From assembly GCA_035560235.1 (NCBI GenBank), contig DATMAG010000118.1:1-49901 (forward strand): a stretch of DNA of 49,901 nt, given 5' to 3'. The position numbers were made by a program, and so were the translations under genes. This stretch comes from DASRDU01 sp035560235. Its GTDB lineage: Bacteria > Acidobacteriota > Blastocatellia > RBC074. Positions 23,590 to 34,130 of this stretch are shown piece after piece; position 1 is the first letter of the stretch, and the number at the start of each line of letters is the position of its first letter. The notes beneath the pieces were generated by a model, which saw only the letters and a program-made list of their open reading frames with translations, was not told the DNA's origin and did no database searches.

Positions 23590-24945
23590 TCACGCCATAA
23601 AACCAAGATTCGGCCTCGCAAATCTGTTGATATTCGGAAAGACCGTCGGCAGGTCACCGGGACTGACGCCGAACCACTGCGCCAGAGTTGAGCAGTATTC
23701 ATCGGTTGAAATCGTCGGAATCCAGCGCCCGTCGCTGCTGTCGTCAGGGCCGTCAATGCGCTGCACCGGAACTCTGCCGTAAATGTCGCCGCCTTTGACG
23801 GCGCCGCCCATCACGAAATGATGATTGCCCCAGCCGTGATCTGATCCCTTGCCGTTGCTTTTGTATGTCCGCCCGAAATCGGAAGCCGTGAAACTCGTCA
23901 CCTGATTTGCGACGCCGAGTTCGACGGTCGCCTGATGGAATGCATTCATCGCCTGGCTGAGTTGAGTAAGCAGCCGGGCGTGAGTGTCAGGCTGATTGCC
24001 GTGCGTGTCGAAACCTTCAATCGTGCAGAAGAAGATCTGCCGACGCAGGCTGAGTTCATTTCTGACCGAAATCAGCTTCGCCACCATCTTCAGCTGTTTC
24101 GCCAGATCGTTATTGGCCGGAAAGACTGTTTCGAGAACAGGCGCTTTATCGAGCGCGCCGCTCAGTCGCCGCTCGTTGTCAATCGCGCGTTTGAAAATGT
24201 CGCTGTAGGTCTTCTCAAAGAGATTGCTGTATCCGGCTGCGAGAAAGGCTTTGGTGACATTGGTCGCGGGGTTGTTCCAGGTTTCGTCGTAATACCACAG
24301 GCTGATTGTGCCTTCGCTCGAAACCATGTAAGGCAGGACTTCCGAGCCGGTCTGAAAGATGTTGGTGCCAGCCAGCGAAACCGACATCGAAATCTGACTG
24401 TTCGTGTTGAGCGCATTCACCGCATCAGCGAGCCGCCCGCCCCAGCCGGTCTTTGCCGTTTCGTTCGGCCACGAAGTCTGCCAGTGAACCTGCTGATCGT
24501 TGTGTGAAAAGAGCTGCGGCGGCAGCGGCACCGATTCATCCAGATACTGCTGCCGCGTGACCGGCACGACCAGCGGGCCGACATTTGCGACTATGGCCAG
24601 CTTCTTCTGCGCGAACAATGACTGCAGTTCAGGAATGTTGGGATGAAAGGCGAAATCACGCCCGTCGCGGGTCGCCGGAGTAATCGGCAGAAGCGAAGCG
24701 CGCGGAATGGCCAGAATGCTGCGCGCCGCCGCATATGAGTTGTAATCGCTCTGACTGTACGGAATCAGCGTGTTGTCGCCGTCATTGCCGCCAAACATAA
24801 AGATGCAGACGAGCGCCTTGTAATCGGCATTCTGCGGCGCGGCAGCGGCCATCAGACTCAGATCGCTGATGACGCCCGAAGCAGCAGTTGCGCCCACAGC
24901 AGCGCAGAATGAATCTCTGAGAAAATCGCGGCGCGATGGTGACAT
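23590..24945 (-). CDS. DUF1501 family secreted protein
   Basis: 451 residues from the ATG at 24945 (CAGGAGA upstream). The frame could extend to 25002 without a better site. The N-terminus has a twin-arginine-like SRRDFLRDSF signal followed by a hydrophobic Ala-rich stretch. DUF1501 hallmarks are ALVCIFMFGGNDGDN near the start, EGFDTHGNQ in the middle and FTASDFGRT, then GSDHGWGNHHFVMG, an alkaline-phosphatase-like metal region. The family is nearly always paired with DUF1800 in Planctomycetota and Acidobacteriota. It follows the DUF1800 gene by 53 bases and is cotranscribed with it. Enzymatic role unknown. Confidence 0.9.
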   Translation of the reverse strand: MSPSRRDFLRDSFCAAVGATAASGVISDLSLMAAAAPQNADYKALVCIFMFGGNDGDNTLIPYSQSDYNSYAAARSILAIPRASLLPITPATRDGRDFAFHPNIPELQSLFAQKKLAIVANVGPLVVPVTRQQYLDESVPLPPQLFSHNDQQVHWQTSWPNETAKTGWGGRLADAVNALNTNSQISMSVSLAGTNIFQTGSEVLPYMVSSEGTISLWYYDETWNNPATNVTKAFLAAGYSNLFEKTYSDIFKRAIDNERRLSGALDKAPVLETVFPANNDLAKQLKMVAKLISVRNELSLRRQIFFCTIEGFDTHGNQPDTHARLLTQLSQAMNAFHQATVELGVANQVTSFTASDFGRTYKSNGKGSDHGWGNHHFVMGGAVKGGDIYGRVPVQRIDGPDDSSDGRWIPTISTDEYCSTLAQWFGVSPGDLPTVFPNINRFARPNLGFMA

Positions 24946-24998
24946 AACAGTTCTCCTGAAAATACCGGGCAGGCTGGCAGCCTGTCGAACACAAACGA

Positions 24999-27848
<2,850 letters not shown>

Positions 27849-28066
27849 CTGCTCACCTTTATGTCTGAAATGTCACCATTGCGCTGGCAGAAAGCAGTTG
27901 CGGCAGACCACAACGCTGCCTGCTGATTCAGGGGCCGTACTGCCTGGGCTGCTGAACAGGTGAGGTGTTAAGGGCAAATTGTTGTGAGGTTGTCCAGCTT
28001 CTGTCTGACTGGTTATGAAAGACGGCGCGGATTATAAGCAACCGGTTGAGGTGAGGCAACAGAATT

Positions 28067-28621
28067 ATGAGGACGAGTGAGCCGGTGAAACTCAGAGTCG
28101 GTGTGATGGCTTCAGCCGAAGCCGAAGCGGCAGAGCGCCTCGGCCCGCTGCTCGTGCAACTTGCGGCAGAGATAGTCCGGCGCGAAATGGTGCTGCTGAC
28201 CGGCGCGACGACCGGAGTCCCCGATGCCGTCAGCCGGGCAGTCAGAGAGCGCGGCGGTTTCACCATCGGCATCTCACCGGCACATCACGCGCGCGAACAC
28301 GCGGAACGTTACGGCCTGCCGGTGGATGGCTGCGACACGCTGATCTTCACCGGCTTTGGCCTGAAGGGGCGCAACGTCGTGCTGGTGCGAAGCTGCGACC
28401 TGGTGCTGATTGTCGCGGGCGGGATGGGCACGCTCAATGAATTCACGATTGCGGTGGACGAAGGCAAAGTGACCGGCGTGCTGAGCGGGACGGGCGGCGT
28501 GGCTGATGAAATCGGGCGGCTGCTGCCTTATGCCCGTCATCCTGAAAGCGTAGTGATCGCGCCGGAACCGGACAGGCTGCTGGAGCTGTGTCTGGCGAAA
28601 CTCGCGGAAACCAGTGGTTGA
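28067..28621 (+). CDS. LOG/SLOG-family (TIGR00725-like) nucleotide-binding protein
   Basis: 184 residues with a Rossmann-like fold: RVGVMASAEAEAA, LLTGATTGVPDAVSRAVRE, GFGLKGRNVVLVRSCDLVLI and the signature GGMGTLNEFTIAVDEGK. The family is related to lysine decarboxylase-like (LOG) proteins and binds nucleotides or nucleosides. The Thr-Leu-x-E motif is kept, so it may cleave a nucleoside 5'-monophosphate, but no activity can be assigned. It is monocistronic and followed by a strong terminator. Confidence 0.75.
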   Translation: MRTSEPVKLRVGVMASAEAEAAERLGPLLVQLAAEIVRREMVLLTGATTGVPDAVSRAVRERGGFTIGISPAHHAREHAERYGLPVDGCDTLIFTGFGLKGRNVVLVRSCDLVLIVAGGMGTLNEFTIAVDEGKVTGVLSGTGGVADEIGRLLPYARHPESVVIAPEPDRLLELCLAKLAETSG

Positions 28622-28625
28622 AAAC

Positions 28626-28668
28626 GACAGGGGCCTGATGACCCCTCACTGGTCATCAGGCCCCTGTC
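28626..28668 (+). terminator. Strong bidirectional hairpin terminator
   Basis: A perfect 18-bp stem (28626-28643 with 28651-28668) and a 7-base loop lie 5 bases after the stop at 28621. There is no T-run. It also faces the convergent gene 28883-29131. The 214 bases after it hold nothing recognisable. Confidence 0.7.
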
Positions 28669-28882
28669 GTGGCGAATAGCCACTTGGGTACATGCGATTA
28701 CAAAAGACCCGTGTGAATGCTGCCGCGAAATCGGAATCTCTTCCTCACCCTAAAATCGAGACCCCATTCACATCGTTCAGGTCTTCCTCACACTAGGTGT
28801 ACACACACACGCCACCGGTCAGAAAAAGTTCCCAAAGAAAATTCACTCGCGGAGATTTTTTTCGCCGCCGGATTTTCCGTCG

Positions 28883-29131
28883 CTATTTTCTCTTCCGAAT
28901 CTTCCTGGTGCCGAGGACTTCAGCCGTGTGGATCGGCGTGGCCTTGTTGAAGATGGTGTGGCTGATCATGATCAGCAACTGATCGTCACGACCACGAAAT
29001 CTGCCGCGCAAAGGCTGATCGCCGGTCTGTGTGACCACGCCTTCACGCACCATGCTCCAGAACTGCTTCTGCGTTACCCAGTATTCCTTGTCGTTGTTGC
29101 ACACAATCAGGGCAGTCTTCTTGACTCGCAT
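28883..29131 (-). CDS. Conserved-looking hypothetical protein
   Basis: 82 residues from the ATG at 29131 (AGAAGAGGAATAACG upstream). The frame extends to 29260 without a good site. It reads KKTALIVCNNDKEYWVTQKQ, then VVTQTGDQPLRGRFRGRDDQ, ending in a basic RKIRKRK tail. It has no signal peptide or membrane segment. I do not recognise the family. The basic end suggests nucleic acid or membrane surface contact, which is inference only. It lies downstream of aroF on the same strand, 115 bases away. Confidence 0.6.
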   Translation of the reverse strand: MRVKKTALIVCNNDKEYWVTQKQFWSMVREGVVTQTGDQPLRGRFRGRDDQLLIMISHTIFNKATPIHTAEVLGTRKIRKRK

Positions 29132-29246
29132 CGTTATTCCTCTTCTGGTCAGGCTGCAATTGTGAGGGGCGCGATTGTGGCACGGGACAAACCAGCCGGG
29201 CAAGGTAACACGCAATCCACCTGCCTTTGTCAGCTCGCTGCACGTG

Positions 29247-30269
29247 TCAGTTGTTCTCACTGGCGCGGAGCTGAATATACGGCCTCAGTTCACTCATCAT
29301 TGCCTGGAAGTCTTCAAACCGGAGCGACTGCGGGCCGTCCGACCAGGCCTTTTCAGGACACGGATGCACTTCCGTCATCAGCCCGTCCGCGCCGACGGCG
29401 ACGGCGGCTTTGGCCATCGGTTTGACGAGGCTGCGCTTGCCTGTGCCGTGGCTCGGATCAACGATCACCGGCAGATGGCTGAGTTCGTTGATCAGCGGCA
29501 CTGCCGACAGATCGAGCGTGTTGCGAGTCGCCGTCTCGAAGGTGCGGATGCCGCGCTCGCAGAGCATCACATCCGGGTTGCCGTGCGAAACGATGTATTC
29601 AGCCGAGAGCAGAAATTCCTTGATCGTGGCCGACAGCCCGCGCTTGAGCATGACGGGTTTGCCAACCTTGCCGAGTTTCTTGAGCAGCTCGAAATTCTGC
29701 ATGTTTCTGGCTCCGACCTGGAGAATGTCGGCGTACTCAGCGACCAGATCAACATCCACCGAATTGAGAATCTCGGTGATGATCTTCAGCCCGGTGCGTT
29801 CGCGCGCTTCAGCCAGCAGCTTCAGGCCCTCTTCGGCCAGCCCCTGAAATTCATACGGCGAGGTGCGTGGCTTGTAAGCTCCGCCGCGCAGAATCTTTGC
29901 GCCTCCGGCGGCGACTGCCTCTGCCGTCGAAAGCAGCTGATCGCGGGTTTCGACTGAACATGGCCCGGCCATCACCACAAAGCTGCCGTCACCGATCACG
30001 ATGTCATCGCTGATTCTGATGGATGATTTCTGCGGCCTGACCTCGCGGCTGACCAGCTTGAAGGGCTGCAGGATCGGGAAGGCGTCGTCCACGCCTTCGA
30101 TGGCCTTGAAGGTTTCGATGTGTTCCTTCTTGTCGCCGTGCCCGATGCAGGCAATGACGGTGCGCTCTTCGCCCCTGATGACGTGCGGCGCGAAGCCGAA
30201 TTCACGAATCCGGTCGCAGACGTGGTTGATCTGTTCCTGAGTGGCGTTCAGTTTCATTGAGATAATCAT
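29247..30269 (-). CDS. aroF: 3-deoxy-7-phosphoheptulonate synthase (DAHP synthase, type I-beta)
   Basis: 340 residues. Condenses phosphoenolpyruvate and erythrose 4-phosphate, the first step of the shikimate pathway. Residues 1-70 form a ferredoxin-like regulatory domain (KLNATQEQINHVCDRIREFG) as in the Thermotoga enzyme, which mediates aromatic feedback inhibition. The barrel follows with VVMAGPCSVE, GAYKPRTSPYEF, QVGARNMQNFELL, PVMLKRGLSATIKEFLL, CERGIRTFE and VIVDPSHGTGKR, all conserved. GGAGAA precedes the start. It is 42 bases after pheA and so shares the attenuator-controlled transcript. Confidence 0.93.
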   Translation of the reverse strand: MIISMKLNATQEQINHVCDRIREFGFAPHVIRGEERTVIACIGHGDKKEHIETFKAIEGVDDAFPILQPFKLVSREVRPQKSSIRISDDIVIGDGSFVVMAGPCSVETRDQLLSTAEAVAAGGAKILRGGAYKPRTSPYEFQGLAEEGLKLLAEARERTGLKIITEILNSVDVDLVAEYADILQVGARNMQNFELLKKLGKVGKPVMLKRGLSATIKEFLLSAEYIVSHGNPDVMLCERGIRTFETATRNTLDLSAVPLINELSHLPVIVDPSHGTGKRSLVKPMAKAAVAVGADGLMTEVHPCPEKAWSDGPQSLRFEDFQAMMSELRPYIQLRASENN

Positions 30270-30311
30270 TGCTGTTCTCCTTGAGTGAGGGGGGTTAGAT
30301 CTGTAACCCGG

Positions 30312-31175
30312 TCAGCGGGCGGCCTTCGGATAGCAGCCCAGAATTCTGATGCTGGTGGCAAACTCGGCCAGATGCTGCAGCGCATTGCGCACTCGCGGCT
30401 CACGGGTGTTGCCGATGAAGTCGAGATAGAAGCTGTATTCCCAGGGACGGCCCACGAGTGGCCGCGATTCGATCTTGGTCAGGTCGAGATCGCGCAGCGC
30501 GAAGACGGCCATCGCGCGATAAAGCGACCCGGTGCGGTTTTCGAGCGAAAAGACAATCGAGGTCTTGTCAGCCTCGGGCGGCGGCAGTTCGTCTTCGGCT
30601 TCGGCGTGCGAGAGCAGCAGGAAACGCGTGAAGTTCTGCTGATCGTCCTCGATTTCGGGCGCCAGAATCTGCGCCCCGTAAACTTCAGCCGCTCCGGCGC
30701 TGGCAATTGCCGCCGCGCCCTGTTCGCGGCTTTCCATAATCATCTTCACGCTGCCCGCCGTGTCGAAGGCGGCAATGGCCTGCATCTGCGGATTGGCGGC
30801 CAGAAACTGCTGGCACTGACCGAGCGCGACCTGATGCGAATAGACGCGGCGCACGTCTTCAAACCTGGTGCCGGGCGCGGCAATCAGGTTGTGCACGATC
30901 CGCAGATTGATTTCGCCCCTGATGCGCAGGTTGTGTTTGAGCAGCAGGTCGTAATTCTGATAGACCGAACCGAACAGCGAATTTTCAATCGGAGCCAGAC
31001 AATAATCGGCTTCGCCCAGTTCGGCGGCGGCGAACATCCTTTCAAAGGTTTCACACGGCACGAGCGTAATCTCGTCACCGAGCAGGCGGCGGGCGGCTTC
31101 GGTGCTGAAGGCTCCCATCTCACCCTGAAAGGCCACGCGCAGGGAAAGGGTCGTGTCAGGATATTGCGAAGTCAT
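30312..31175 (-). CDS. pheA: Prephenate dehydratase with ACT domain
   Basis: 287 residues from the ATG at 31175, which has GGAGAG 9 bases upstream. A GTG at 31184 is also in frame. It converts prephenate to phenylpyruvate in phenylalanine synthesis. The catalytic domain (about 10-190) has RVAFQGEMGAFSTEAA, LAPIENSLFGSVYQNYDLLL, SHQVALGQCQQFL and NFTRFLLL (the TRF motif). The ACT regulatory domain (about 205-285) has NRTGSLYRAMAVF and IESRPL, the Phe-binding ESRP-type motif. There is no chorismate mutase domain. It is followed by aroF and preceded by an aromatic leader peptide and terminator. Confidence 0.94.
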   Translation of the reverse strand: MTSQYPDTTLSLRVAFQGEMGAFSTEAARRLLGDEITLVPCETFERMFAAAELGEADYCLAPIENSLFGSVYQNYDLLLKHNLRIRGEINLRIVHNLIAAPGTRFEDVRRVYSHQVALGQCQQFLAANPQMQAIAAFDTAGSVKMIMESREQGAAAIASAGAAEVYGAQILAPEIEDDQQNFTRFLLLSHAEAEDELPPPEADKTSIVFSLENRTGSLYRAMAVFALRDLDLTKIESRPLVGRPWEYSFYLDFIGNTREPRVRNALQHLAEFATSIRILGCYPKAAR

Positions 31176-31204
31176 AACAGGCACTCTCCGATCAAAAGCT
31201 GTTC

Positions 31205-31246
31205 TTAAAGTAAAAGCCCCTCTTTCGCGGCTGAAAGAGGGGCTTT
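31205..31246 (-). terminator. Attenuator terminator in front of pheA-aroF
   Basis: On the minus strand the 14-bp stem (31233-31246 with 31213-31226) and 6-base loop are followed by TTTTACTTT, an intrinsic terminator ending about 30 bases before pheA. The 5' arm CCCCUCUUU (31234-31242) can instead pair with AGAGAGGGG at 31295-31303 in the leader ORF, 9 bp with one G-U. This makes an antiterminator. Confidence 0.85.
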
Positions 31247-31274
31247 GTTTCGGTTCCCTTTTGCTCTTTCCGGC

Positions 31275-31439
31275 TCAGGCCGGCGAACCCTGCTCCCCTC
31301 TCTGGCCGCTAAAGCCAAAGTAAAAGCGAAACCAGAAGCTGAAGGAGAAGGTGTAAGGATAGAAGTACACAAACGGCCAGCCCGCTGCCGCCGGAACGGG
31401 AGCGTTGAGAGCAAGAGTTGTGGCTGGCGCGGGATTCAT
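31275..31439 (-). CDS. Phe/Tyr/Trp-rich leader peptide of the pheA-aroF attenuator
   Basis: 54 residues, ATG at 31439, TGA at 31275-31277. Residues 21-44 hold 9 Phe, 4 Tyr and 2 Trp, including YFYPYTFSFSFWFRFYFGF. That is far beyond chance and is the hallmark of a ribosome-mediated attenuator. The stop lies 28 bases before the terminator stem, and the antiterminator segment (31295-31303) overlaps the last codons. Ribosome stalling on scarce charged aromatic tRNAs would leave that segment free to block the terminator, while fast translation would cover it. No strong Shine-Dalgarno is visible before the ATG. The N-terminal 20 residues are Ala/Pro-rich. Confidence 0.85.
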   Translation of the reverse strand: MNPAPATTLALNAPVPAAAGWPFVYFYPYTFSFSFWFRFYFGFSGQRGEQGSPA

Positions 31440-31480
31440 AATTGCCGAAAAATCATAACTGTTGTTTATGAGGCGCAGGC

Positions 31481-31510
31481 ATTATCAGCGAAGCAGCGGG
31501 GAAGAGTCAA
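31481..31510 (-). promoter_or_regulatory. Promoter of the pheA leader
   Basis: On the minus strand TTGACT (31505-31510), 18 bases, then GATAAT (31481-31486). Predicted start near 31474, giving about 35 bases before the leader ATG. Confidence 0.7.
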
Positions 31511-31536
31511 GAAATGGTCAGACAATCCTGCAGGGT

Positions 31537-32184
31537 TTATTCAATCGGAATCCGGTCGCCGAGCAGCGTGCGCGGCGGGAAGCCGTGAACGTTGAAGAAG
31601 GCCTTGAATTCAGCGGCAGTTTCGCGCCACTTCTGAAACTCCAGTTCCTCGCCGTAATCGAGCCGGTCGGCGGCCACGCCCTGCACGTCGAGGCCGAGCG
31701 AACTGGCCAGATACAGCGCGCGCGGCAGGTGAAACCGCTGCGTGACGAGCAGCGCCCGGCGCACCCCGAAAATCTCTCTGGCCCGCAGACAGGTTTCGTA
31801 AGTCGAGCGGCCTGCGTAATCCATAATCACGTCCTTCGGCGCGACGGCGTGACTGATCAGGTACTCACGCATGGCTTTCGGCTCGTTGTAATTGGCAAAG
31901 CGGTTGTCACCTGAAACGAGAATGCGGTCAACCTTCTGCGCGCGGTAAAGCTCCGCCGCTGTTCTGACGCGGTCTTCAAGCATGGCCGAAGGCGTTCCGT
32001 CGCTCAGCACACCCGCCCCAAAGACAATGGCAATGCGCGGCTGATTCCAGTTTGTAGTGTCAACCTGTGCGGCGGGCACGATCCGGCGGTCGTAGCGGTG
32101 AACGCTGAAATGAACTATGGCTGCGCCAGAGAGCGCGAGCAGCAGCAGCGCAAGCACAATGATGAGGAAGAGACGACGAGTCAT
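31537..32184 (-). CDS. ElyC/SanA/YdcF-family (DUF218) membrane protein
   Basis: 215 residues from the ATG at 32184, where an anchor segment begins (RRLFLIIVLALLLLALSGAA). A longer frame to 32235 would add a basic lead. The DUF218 core has RIAIVFGAGVLSDGTPSAML, EDRVRTAAELYRAQKV, ILVSGDN, DVIMDYAGRSTYETCLRARE and ALLVTQRFHLPRALYLA, the SanA signature. SanA-type proteins affect envelope barrier function and vancomycin sensitivity, while the reaction is unproven. It ends about 27 bases before the pheA promoter and shares its strand, but the promoter there makes it separate. Confidence 0.87.
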   Translation of the reverse strand: MTRRLFLIIVLALLLLALSGAAIVHFSVHRYDRRIVPAAQVDTTNWNQPRIAIVFGAGVLSDGTPSAMLEDRVRTAAELYRAQKVDRILVSGDNRFANYNEPKAMREYLISHAVAPKDVIMDYAGRSTYETCLRAREIFGVRRALLVTQRFHLPRALYLASSLGLDVQGVAADRLDYGEELEFQKWRETAAEFKAFFNVHGFPPRTLLGDRIPIE

Positions 32185-32495
32185 CGGTGTCACAATCAGT
32201 CTGATTTTCAGGGCCCTGCGGTCAGTTGCTATCAAACTATCCCGCGCCGGAGCCTGTCAAGCAGCCGCCCGCAGATTGCCGCCACAGCCTGGGCGCAGGC
32301 CGCAACTGAGTGCTATACTGCGCCACGATCAGTGGCCTGACACTGAAGTTGCGCTCATTCACACCGCCTGCCGCCGAACCCTGCAACCGTGCAAGTCTCT
32401 GCGGCGTATTCAGCTTGTGCACGAACAGGCGGGAAACAGTCGTCACCGATCACCCGCTGAATTATCCACTGACCAGACCTTTCACGGAGGCCATT

Positions 32496-33092
32496 ATGTT
32501 CTGTCCAGGCTGTGGCATTCAGACCAGTGATGAAACGAAATACTGCAAACGCTGCGGCGCGAACCTGCGCGGCGTGCAGGAAGTGATGATGTCGCGCGGC
32601 GAGAAATTCGACTGGAGTAAAACCTGGGTGGCCGAGATGTTCCTGAACGAGGAAGAGCGCGACCGCCAGAAGGGAATCACGCCGGAAATCAAACGCCTCA
32701 ATGAAATCAAGGGCGGGGTCATCACCACCCTGGTCGGCATCGGCACGATGATCTTTCTTTACTTTCTACTTGGCGCGGTTGCCAGTCAGGAGCAGGGGCC
32801 TGACAGGGAAATCATCAGCCGCGTCTGGCTGGCCGGGCTGATTCCTTTTCTGATTGGCATCGGGCTGCTGATCAATGGCCTGTTTGTCAGCAAACGAATT
32901 GTCAAATTGAAGCAGCAGCAGTCGCAATCAGTGTTACACTCAGCGCCCGTCGCCGCCCCGACCGGCTCCAGAACCACCGATCAGCTTGCCGCTCAGGCGG
33001 CCTCGTCGCTGCCGGATTTCAGCGTAACTGAAAACACCACTGCCACACTGCCGGAGCGGGTTCTGACGCCGCCACACCACGAGAACAGATAA
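32496..33092 (+). CDS. Zinc-ribbon membrane protein
   Basis: 198 residues from the ATG at 32496 (CACGGAGG upstream). An N-terminal zinc ribbon, FCPGCG and CKRCGAN (four Cys), is followed by a polar region and two membrane segments (GVITTLVGIGTMIFLYFLLG, then AGLIPFLIGIGLLINGLF). A Ser/Thr/Ala-rich tail ends at HHENR. The gene is followed after 24 bases by another zinc-ribbon membrane protein. An extended -10 (TGCTATACT, 32311-32319) lies 176 bases upstream. Function unknown. Confidence 0.75.
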   Translation: MFCPGCGIQTSDETKYCKRCGANLRGVQEVMMSRGEKFDWSKTWVAEMFLNEEERDRQKGITPEIKRLNEIKGGVITTLVGIGTMIFLYFLLGAVASQEQGPDREIISRVWLAGLIPFLIGIGLLINGLFVSKRIVKLKQQQSQSVLHSAPVAAPTGSRTTDQLAAQAASSLPDFSVTENTTATLPERVLTPPHHENR

Positions 33093-33116
33093 CCAACACG
33101 GAGGGGATCCACTTCA

Positions 33117-33605
33117 ATGTTCTGCAATCAATGCGGTACCGACAACAAGGATGATGCCAGATTCTGCCGCAACTGCGCCGCGCCGCTCGTCAAAGCCGCG
33201 CCACCACCTGAGCCGCAGCCGCCTGTCGTTCCGTCACCGCCGAATTACGGCTATCAGCCGGGACAGTCAGTCATGCCCCAGGAGCAGTCGTATCAGGGCT
33301 ATCAGAGCGGCTACGCCGGATATAACCCGCCACAACAGCAGAGCGCGAGCGGGCGGGCCATCGCGTCAATGATTCTGAGCCTGGTGTCGCTCGTGACCTG
33401 CGGCCCGCTGCTGAGCGTTCCCGGCCTGATCCTGGGCAAAATGGAACTCAATGCCATTAATGCCGGACAGGCTCCGCGCGCCGGAGAGACATTTGCCAAA
33501 ATCGGATACTACGCCGGGATTGCCGTGACGGCGCTTTCGGCGCTGCTGATTGTCAGCTACATTCTGATTATTATCGCCGCAATCATGAGTAGCGGCGCTC
33601 GTTAA
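33117..33605 (+). CDS. Zinc-ribbon DUF4190-like membrane protein
   Basis: 162 residues. The N-terminal zinc ribbon is FCNQCG and CRNCAAP. A Pro/Gln/Tyr-rich linker (about 30-75; QEQSYQGYQSGYAGYNPP) leads to a DUF4190-like pair of membrane helices (SMILSLVSLVTCGPLLSVPG, then AGIAVTALSALLIVSYILII) with a conserved LGKMELNAINAGQ between. GGAGGG precedes the start. It is cotranscribed with 32496-33092. No enzymatic role is visible. Confidence 0.8.
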   Translation: MFCNQCGTDNKDDARFCRNCAAPLVKAAPPPEPQPPVVPSPPNYGYQPGQSVMPQEQSYQGYQSGYAGYNPPQQQSASGRAIASMILSLVSLVTCGPLLSVPGLILGKMELNAINAGQAPRAGETFAKIGYYAGIAVTALSALLIVSYILIIIAAIMSSGAR

Positions 33606-33609
33606 GACC

Positions 33610-34083
33610 TTGCGCGTGGCAATTCACTCTTCTCGCACAGTCGAATCAGCCGAACTGGCCGCGCCGGACGAGGAGCGCAGCGAGCAGGCTCTGTACCTGA
33701 CGCTCGCTGCCCTGTCCGGCGCGGTGCTGACTGTCGCCCGCTTCCTGCCGCCGTCGCCGCACGGAGTCGGCACGCACGAATCTCTCGGACTGCCGACCTG
33801 TCTGTTTCTGAAACTGACCGGACTGCCGTGTCCGAGTTGCGGGATGACCACGAGTTTTGCGCACGCCGCGAAGCTGCATTTTTATGACGCGCTTGTGGCG
33901 CAGCCGTTCGGGCTGCTGCTCTTTTTTCTGACCGTGCTGCTTGTGCCGCTGTCGCTGTGGCTTGCGTACCGGCGCTTTCCCTGGCAGAGCCTGACCGCAG
34001 CGCGCGCGGCAAAACCGCTGCTCTGGCTGACGGCGATGCTGTGGCTGTCTGCCTGGATTTACAAGATCGCTGCGATGCACTGA
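33610..34083 (+). CDS. DUF2752 membrane protein
   Basis: 157 residues from the TTG at 33610 (a GTG at 33616 is the alternative; the true start is unclear). Two or three membrane segments surround the family signature GLPCPSCGMTTSFAHAAK (about residues 75-92), a conserved Cys pair in DUF2752 proteins. It is 4 bases after the preceding zinc-ribbon gene, so they form an operon. Function unknown. Confidence 0.75.
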   Translation: MRVAIHSSRTVESAELAAPDEERSEQALYLTLAALSGAVLTVARFLPPSPHGVGTHESLGLPTCLFLKLTGLPCPSCGMTTSFAHAAKLHFYDALVAQPFGLLLFFLTVLLVPLSLWLAYRRFPWQSLTAARAAKPLLWLTAMLWLSAWIYKIAAMH

Positions 34084-34130
34084 CCGCAGCAACGCTGTCC
34101 GCCTTCACCTGAATAACGGAGACAACATTC

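Noticed and set aside
31205..31414. A 69-codon minus-strand frame overlapping the pheA leader and terminator
   Set aside because: It runs through the terminator hairpin in another frame and lacks the aromatic run; the 54-codon ORF is the functional leader.
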